Below, one piece after another: positions 41,294 to 50,200 of a stretch of DNA of 64,000 nt. This stretch comes from Metellina segmentata. Lineage: Eukaryota; Arthropoda; Arachnida; Araneae; Tetragnathidae. Both the position numbers and the translations under genes were made by a program. Under the pieces are notes generated by a model that saw only the letters and a list, made by a program, of their open reading frames with translations, was not told the origin of the DNA and ran no database searches. Within the stretch, counting starts at the first letter, position 1; every line of letters begins with the position of its first letter. The DNA lies in contig OX375874.1 in assembly GCA_947359465.1 (NCBI GenBank), forward strand, positions 92,226,172-92,290,171, written 5' to 3'.

Positions 41294-44200
41294 CTGTGGA
41301 GAGAAAATTAAAATACTCAATGTAAAATTATATTTGGGTGAAATTTAACTGGAATCGAAATGAAAAAACAAATCCTTTTAGGTTAACTTCAATAGTAATG
41401 CATCAACAATTCTGGCTTTTCATTCAACAGGTCATGGGTTTGAATACCTAGCTGGTATTGATGTTCTCGCATGGTAATTCAAATCCCATTATGCAACAAA
41501 AATGTCTCAAATGTAATTAATCCTCGTGTGATAAAAATAACCTTAAAGCGATTAGCCATTATTATTCGCATTGACTATGAAGTTGATCTACTAAGTATAC
41601 TTGAATGAAACAAATTCATTGCTTTTGCGGTTGCTTACTTCATGGGTGATAAACCATGTATACATTATTCAGTTTTACTTATAAAATCCTTAACAGAAAT
41701 GGGTGTAACCAATTATTAGAAGTTAGCTCCTTAGTGTATTCTTGTCCATTTCATTATTGTAAAAGGGAAGATAATTAGGGTTAATGGCTGCTCCACCAAA
41801 ACTCAAACCATGTACACATGTGATTGCTGTTTGGCAATCTACCAAGTTAAATGAAAATAGTGATCTACAAAGGACAACTGAAAATTTCCTTGCACTGATC
41901 TACTAACCCTGTTAGTGAAATGATTGCGTTCCCTCATTAGTATAAGGGATCTCCTATTTTCCAAATCATCACACACCATTTTTGGTTATTTTTTTATGCC
42001 GCAAGAGCCAGATCTGAACACACCGCGCGAAACATCGTATATATATGAATCAAAAGTCAGGTGATAAAAACTAAATAGTTTATAAAACCAATGTTAAAAT
42101 AAAAACAAGTCTTTGTGGTAGAGATCTGATAAAAGTCCATGTAAAATGTGGGGATAAATGTCAAATTGGATGAGTCTAGGGTTGTTAAAATCAGATAATT
42201 TTATTAAGATGCATCTGACTGATATGAAAGTGTTGAACTTGCGACATATGGGAACGGGTTCTCCACGTAGTAGGTGCCCATGAGTAAAATAAGTGTCTTA
42301 TTCGGAGACTTGTGAGTTCGATATCGTAATTTCGATTTAAAATTGTTTTATGGAAGGCTGGATAAAATTTAATATTTTTGTACTTTGAGGTCCCAGGTGT
42401 TTTACCAACTTGAGTTTATAGATTGTTTAAAGTAGGATTCATTGTCTGGAGATGGTACTTTTGAGTTTGACTTCTGTATTGCATTTTTGGCCATCCAGTC
42501 AGCACTCGTTACCTCTGATGTCCGAGAATCCAGCAAAAAATAATATAAAATTTTTGGTCTTTTACAATAAATAATCTTTTTATTGTGTAGAGAATTAAGG
42601 GATGGCTTCTATGGGCAAAATTTTTTTAATGCATCTATGCATGGTCGGAATGTATAATAAATATTTATATTTTGATGTAGATATTGTTATTGGTGCTAAA
42701 TTAACAGCATATACTTCAGAAGTAAAAACCGAACAGCAACCATGTAGTTTTCTGGCGATTGCTAACTCCACGAACAGCATTATTCTTTACGATAGCACCA
42801 TTCTTTGACCCGTCGGTAAAGACAGTTTTGTCAGACGAATATCTTTGTTCATAAGTATATAAAACTTGCAAAAAGTAGTCTGGTGTAGAAGATTTCGTGA
42901 ATTGAATAAAATCATTTATAACTGGCAAATTGCTGTCACTCCAAGGTGGAAGTCCCACCATTTTTGATAGCATATAGAAGATGTTATTAAACAGGGTAAT
43001 TCAAAAGAAATATGATTACCTTTTAAAATCGTTTGTCATAGAAAATATTTAAACAAAAAATGCTCCAACAAGGTTTGGTACAGTTTATTAAACAAGGAGT
43101 TTGGTTGTACGGGCCCGCCAAAGCAATTTCATCTATAAAACATTTTTCGTAGTCCAATAAAATCCATTAAAGAAATCCATGTTTTGGTATGAAATATTCC
43201 ATTCATTAAACGTTAGATAGTAACGTTTAAAAATGCTTTACTTGCTGTGTTGGCAACCATTTTTTGTGAAATAAATTAAAGTACAAGAAAAGATTCTGCC
43301 ATGGAAAATATTAGACTTGGAGATTGATTGTTAGAAAATAGTTCAAATTAACATGAAATGTTTAATAGGCTTTAAATTTTTTCTGCAACTGACATAGAAA
43401 ATCGCATTTATCGAGAACCCCCTCCCCAAATGATAACATGAGACTTGCTGTGACTATAAAACAAGCAATGGAGCAATTACTCATGCTGTACTTCAGAACA
43501 CTGGCATTTAATTCTATGTATAAAATTTTAAATAAGTGGGATAGTAAATAAGTAAAATATAATGAATAAAATGAAATAATAAATCGGTAAATTTATTAAT
43601 TCAGTGGCATGGTGTTACTATGTTCAATTAGTTCTAAGCAGAGCAAAGGCGCTTATGTTTCCTTCTCTTCTGAACTTAAGGTAGATAGGTTAAATTTACG
43701 TCGCACTGGAGCAACACTACGGGCCATTGGAGACGGTTCGGGAACAAACCCGAAAGGAAATATCCGAGAACAACGCCAAGTAATTTTGAATCACGGTCAA
43801 ATTACATGGACGATGACGAGGTGACGAGATCACCACCACTTAGATGACGAGGTCACCACAAGAGTAAGCACCCCACCTCTCTAAACTTCCACAACACGCC
43901 AACGAGAGGATGTGTGATGAGGTCATAACAGATTTAACGTGCACCGTCCCCCTTCTACGTGGTCTTTGTTGGATTCGAACTTGAAACCCTCCGATTGCTA
44001 ATCCTTTACTCTTCCAACAAGGCTACCACGGTCCCCTTCTGTGCTTAAGAACGTACAATTTTCAGGTTTGATCTATACAGATAGCAACTGAAACATTCGG
44101 TCTCGCTTCGATATTTAAGTAAAACACGTTGGAACATATACTGAGTTATATCTCTGTTGCAAACAGTTTAGCAGACTACAAACAGAGGAAACGGATTGAA

Positions 44201-47200
44201 AAGTCAAAATATTATTTAAAATGCTTTTATACACTAAGAAACTATTCACAATATAAAAATATATAAATGTAAGAGAACAAATTGAATGCTAAAAATAACC
44301 TGTTGCTAGAATAGAATTTCACTTTAAATCATATTTTCAATAGGTCTTTGGGACACAGAACAGTTTCATTTCAGCGTTGCATTACATTTTAGATATGAAA
44401 CCATAACGTTCAGAAAAATATAATTCACAAATGTATTTCATGTTTCATTGCATCTTAAAAATTTGACCAAGCAAAAGAAATAGTTTGATTTTTTTTTTAA
44501 ATCTTAACAGCAGGAATACAGCAAATGCAATTCATCATTTAAAAAGGAGAAAATGTTAAAATCTAAAAAGGCGAAGCATCTCAAATTTTCTATGCAACAT
44601 TTAAGGTTAACTTTCAGATGAGAAGTAAATAAATATCGGAAGAATCAAATACAAGCGCGACCAACAAAGTTTCATTATCAATCCATTTCCGATGAAAGGG
44701 AAAGCGTCTTTTACCTGTAATCAACAAGGAACTCCCCAGTGCTCTTCTCGTAGGACACCATATGTTCAAAGCGATGGCCCCACAAAATTTCAGTAGGCAC
44801 AAATGAGGTACGAGCTTGGATGGAACTCCCTGTGGATTCAATGGTCCCTTCTAGTGCAACCACAAGTTCGTAGGTTTCGCTCAGGATGTCCTGAGCAGAC
44901 ATGTTATAAAAAGGGCTGGCTTCATTGATTTCGTGGACAATGGTCGCCGGCCAAATGAGGAACACGCGATCTCCAGCATCATCCGATCGAACCTAGAAAG
45001 AGAAATAACTGTTCAGAACAGTTCATCGCGAAACTATAGCCTAAGTAGTTTTAAAAGGAAACAAAATAATTTATTTTCGTCCATTGGATCGCGTTTGTCT
45101 TAGTGGTTTCTATTTTGAATAGAAGACTGCTTCATGATGAGATCTTTTGAGACGGTTATTTTTTTTTGCCACACGAGACCTAGGGTTTAAAGTGGAATGC
45201 AAACCGCTTTTATGGTGAAACGGTCACATCGGGCCAAGCCACGCGTCAGACACAAAAAAAAAATCTATGCACAAAATAAAGACCACGTCCATGGCGGTAA
45301 TTTTTAATTAACGTCGTATTAGAGCAACACAACGGGCAATTGACGACGATCCGGGATCCATCCTCCAAGGAAGATCCGAGGACAACACCACGTCATTTTG
45401 AGCCACGGTCAGATGGCGAGGCAACACCTGAGCTGGCGCCCCACTCTCCAAACTTCCACACCATCCCAACGTGAGGACTTTCGGCCACGACAGAGTTAAG
45501 GTGCACCAGCCGCTTCTCTTACAAACATCCATGCTCCGTCACACGTCTAGTACGATAGAAAATCTCCTGGTGGGGCCTTTACTGTCAAAGGCGACAGATG
45601 GATGCATGTCACCATTTTCAGATTTGCTAATGGACACTAAAAGTGTCTTACCTTTATTCAGGGGCAAAAATCATATCCTATATGCTCCAAATATAACTCT
45701 GCTCAAGCCTCTCCTGACCATCATTTAAATTGTCTGGGGCTCTGCTTGTTTTTGACATCATCGTGATTTTAATCTCTTGGACCGGGCGGAGTAAGTCACA
45801 CACACACATCCATGCACTGACCCGGTAAGGTAAGGAGGAACACTAAGGGCTGGTGACTGTCCGGGATCAAACCCGAAGGGAAATATCCGAGGACAACACC
45901 ACGTAATTTTTGAACCTCGGTCCGATGACGAGGCAACACCTGAGCTGGCACCCCACTATTCAAACTTCCACATCAACCGTAAGACTTTCGGCCACGACAG
46001 AGTTAAGGTGCACCAGCCGCCTCTACACCATACGCTTACAAATATCCATGCACTGACCCGGATCCCTCCTATCTAGAAGCTTACACCTTAACCATCAGAC
46101 CGGTTGAACACAGGGCCCGTTGGGTTGAATGGTGCAAGGTCAAATTACGCTAAAGCCTTTGGCATTCAATACAGAAGGCTCTTGATGCATACAATCACTA
46201 GTGTGGAACACTATTACCAGGCCAGCTAGGGGCCGTCGTGGCTCAGTGGGTTCTCTGCGCTAGCAATCTGTGTTGTAAGAGGAGCAGGTGCAATTCCTCT
46301 TTGGGTGTATTTTTCTCTTCCATGTCAGTAAAACTCATTGTGTGTGTGTGTTCATTTCTGGACTTTGTCCTGTGTCCGGCTCCAACTTAGCCAAATATGA
46401 CCCTTGTGATTACAATGCTATGCCCCCTTTAGATAGAACTGGAACATTTTTATGCAAAATTTTGCCAGGAACAGGAGTTAGTTTAAAAGAAGAAAAAAAA
46501 ACAGGTTTGCTTGTGAACCAGAAAGCGTTGAATTTTAGTACGTTATAAATTTTCAATTGAATACCTTCTTTAGGTGATCAAACATGTCAGCTCTTGTAGA
46601 TAGAAACAAAAACAAATACTCAATCCCAACTGGAAATATTTAACGCTAGACGTTTTGAGAAATACATAGATTGTCTATGGAACTACTGTATGTACGTCTG
46701 GGTAGTCTATAGCAACGAGCGCACTTATTAAATTCTTAGGAAAGGGAATGCTCTTTTCCTGTATATTTCATATTCAATCGTACTCTTATGACTTTGACCT
46801 CGTATAAGGGTGAGAAAATGTTGGCCCTCTTAGAGGTTACTGCAGGTTTTTAAAATTCGTTAGCTGGGTTTTCTTAAAACAAAACTTCCTCGTGCTGTTC
46901 GTATTCGCTAACAAATGATCCTTATAATATGTGGAACACTTCCGCAGAAATATTTTTATTACAGGGGATGACTTTTGCACACTTCAAGATATTTGAGGTC
47001 AAAATTAATACGTGCTACCCTTATTTCCCCAATTGAGCGGTGTAGTTATGGTAGTAAAAATAGGCTTCTTGTCATCTAACCTTCAGACTATGGCCGGTGC
47101 AGCAGTTGTGCCTTGATCGCGTCAAGAAAGAATTTAGACTACGGCCAGTACAGCAATTGTACCTTGAAAGTTACATGAATCGCGCCAAGAAATAATCACA

Positions 47201-50200
47201 CCAGTTATAACAAGAGCCTTAGTTTAAGTATTTGTTTTCATTAAACATTGAAACTGTTCATAAACTGAGAGTTTACATTTTTATATGAATTTAATCGCGT
47301 ACAGCACTTACACAACTTGCCTAGTACAATAATTATCAATCTTTTACGATAGTGTGATCCGTCATTTCCATTTCATGCTACTTCCCAAACCTAAGTGAAC
47401 GAAATAAGTTACTAGTTAGCTCTAATGGTGGTTTTCGATCGCCAACCCACGAAATTTGTACGGAATCCTGTTTCGCTTTGTTGGATAGATGTTTGAAACA
47501 TAAAACCGAACGAATAAATTTGTAAAATAAAAAGTATCACTATCTAATAAGAGTTAAAACAACTTTAACGATTCCACACTTAAGAATTCATTGAAGACGC
47601 AATCGCTTCTAGACTTGTCATGGATCAAACCATTTATCTAGAATGGGTATGACCTATAATGCATGACCGAACACACACAGGCACATTCCGATTCTGTACA
47701 GAAATAGCGGTGGTAAGTCAATCTGCACTGTATGGTATAAGCACAACGTGTAAAGTCTTGGCGTCTTGTCCAAGGCACGCTACACATTGATCGGACATGC
47801 GACAAAACAATCGAAATGCGCATGAATACCTTGTCTCTGTCTGGGTGTTTTTTGAAATAATGGCGTAAGGCCTGCATTTGGCCAAGCCAAACACAAGACA
47901 ATGACAAATAAATATCGTGAATTCGCAAAAACATGCTGAGTATTAAATTAGTGCGATGGAAGCAGAAAAAGATCGCTTGGGTATCTTGACAGCGCGATCC
48001 CTGTGTTTGCTAGACAGTATATAAACCCCATGGGAAAAGAAAAGATCACTCGAGTTCCTCGGGTTCATGTGGGTGCCCGTACGCATCTAAGAAAGATATT
48101 CCCCCGAGGATCACACCTAAGGAAGTTGTGGCCTGAGATCGTTTCAAATATGGAGTTTACACTATATAGACAAAAGAATTTGGACAGGGCACGTTTTTCA
48201 GAAAAAGCGCTTTGCTATTACGTTTAGTAACGGGCCCCTCTTGCTCGTATTACAGCTGCAATACGTCGTGGCATACTTTCTACAAGTTCTCTGCAAATCT
48301 GTTCAGGAATAGCTAGTCATGCCTCTTGCAAGGCTGCGAGAAAAGATTGTTGTCAAGATGGGCATATGTGGCGGTGGCGTACTCGTCGCTCCAGATTGTC
48401 CCACCAATGGTCGATCGGATTGAGATCGGGGCTCTGAACAAGCCAGTCATGTAAATTCCCTTCATTTTAGAGAAACCAGTCCAGCTTACATTCTGCACTA
48501 TGACATGGAACTCAATCCTGTTGGAAGAAACAACCATCATCGCCGTAGTATTGCTATAGCGTAATCAAAGCCGAACTGTTCAGAACATCGAGGTACAAGT
48601 CAGCGTTCATGGTACTAGGTACATAAAGCAATGGCCGAGACCTTACCAGCGGATCCTGTTATAAGAAACAACCATCATCGTCGTAGTATTGCCATAGCGT
48701 AATCAAGGCCGAACTATCCAGAACATCGAGATACAAGTCAGCGTTCATGGTACTAGGTACATAAAGTAATGGCCGAGACCTTACCAGCGGATCCTGTTAT
48801 AAGAAACAACCATCATCGTCGTAGTATTGCCATAGCGTAATCAAGGCCGAACTATCCAGAACATCGAGATACAAGTCAGCGTTCATGGTACTAGGTACAT
48901 AAAGTAATGGCCGAGACCTTACCAGCGGATCCTGTTATAAGAAACAACCATCATCGTCGTAGTATTGCCATAGCGTAATCAAGGCCGAACTATCCAGAAC
49001 ATCGAGATACAAGTCAGCGTTCATGGTACTAGGTACATAAAGTAATGGCCGAGACCTTACCAGCGGATCCTGTTATAAGAAACAACCATCATCGTCGTAG
49101 TATTGCCATAGCGTAATCAAGGCCGAACTATCCAGAACATCGAGATACAAGTCAGCGTTCATGGTACTAGGTACATAAAGTAATGGCCGAGACCTTACCA
49201 GCGGATCCTGTTATAAGAAACAACCATCATCGTCGTAGTATTGCCATAGCGTAATCAAGGCCGAACTATCCAGAACATCGAGATACAAGTCAGCGTTCAT
49301 GGTACTAGGTACATAAAGTAATGGCCGAGACCTTACCAGCGGATCCTGTTATAAGAAACAACCATCATCGTCGTAGTATTGCCATAGCGTAATCAAGGCC
49401 GAACTATCCAGAACATCGAGATACAAGTCAGCGTTCATGGTACTAGGTACATAAAGTAATGGCCGAGACCTTACCAGCGGATCCTGTTATAAGAAACAAC
49501 CATCATCGCCGTAGTATTGCCATAGCGTAATCAAGGCCGAACTATCCAGAACATCGAGATACAAGTCAGCGTTCATGGTACTAGGTACATAAAGCAATGG
49601 CCGAGTCCTGACCAGGAAAAACAACCCCACACTAAGAAGGATCTTCCTCCGAATCTCTGCAGTGTCCAAATACTTTTGTTTATATAATGTATTTCGGTCC
49701 ATTTAGTGTCGCAGTTGAACCAATGTGTGGCTTGCCTTAGATCTCCATGGCACGTTCTTCGACTTACCTCAATCTGCGTGTGGTAGTAGGGTACGATCTC
49801 CCCCTCCAGAGTGACTTTTCTGCGAATCACTTGTGCGCTGATGTTGGCACCTATGATGTGAGACTTGCGCATGTCTCCCACTCGCCACATGAGGCACAGT
49901 TTGCCGTCCCTCAGGCACACGACGGCGTAACGGCTGAACATGAGCGTTTGGCTCCTCTTCTTGGGTCGGGCGATTTTGGCAAACACCATGCCGGCCACAA
50001 GGCACTGGATCATGACCCCAGTCACGGATTGGACGCACATCATGAAAATGCCTTCCGGACATTCATCTGTTGTGTAGCGGTAACCGTATCTGTGAATGGG
50101 TTACAGAGAAATTAAAGCGTTTAAAATTAGGAATGTAAAAGACAATATTCAGTTTTTGATTCGAGAAAAATATTCTCTTACAAAAGTTTTTTTGTTCAAG

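Noticed and set aside
43965..44035. Functional tRNA gene
   Set aside because: Boxes A and B are recognisable, but the acceptor and anticodon arms do not pair well and the sequence continues into a SINE body.
46288..46548. 86-codon plus ORF with a hydrophobic start
   Set aside because: It begins inside a SINE tail and has no recognisable domain.
48527..49613. Gene cluster or repeat protein from the 138-bp array
   Set aside because: Each inner unit contains an in-frame stop right after CFL, and the sequence is clearly transposase-derived.
49573..50043. 156-codon minus ORF joining Kir exon 2 to transposase residues
   Set aside because: The frame simply runs through the GTAAGT donor into the Tc1 element; the Kir C-terminal domain continues in the exon at 44715-44992, so this is not a genuine fusion.
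49747..50115. 122-codon plus-strand ORF
   Set aside because: Antisense shadow of Kir exon 2, which is supported by TIGYG/M2 continuity and splice sites.
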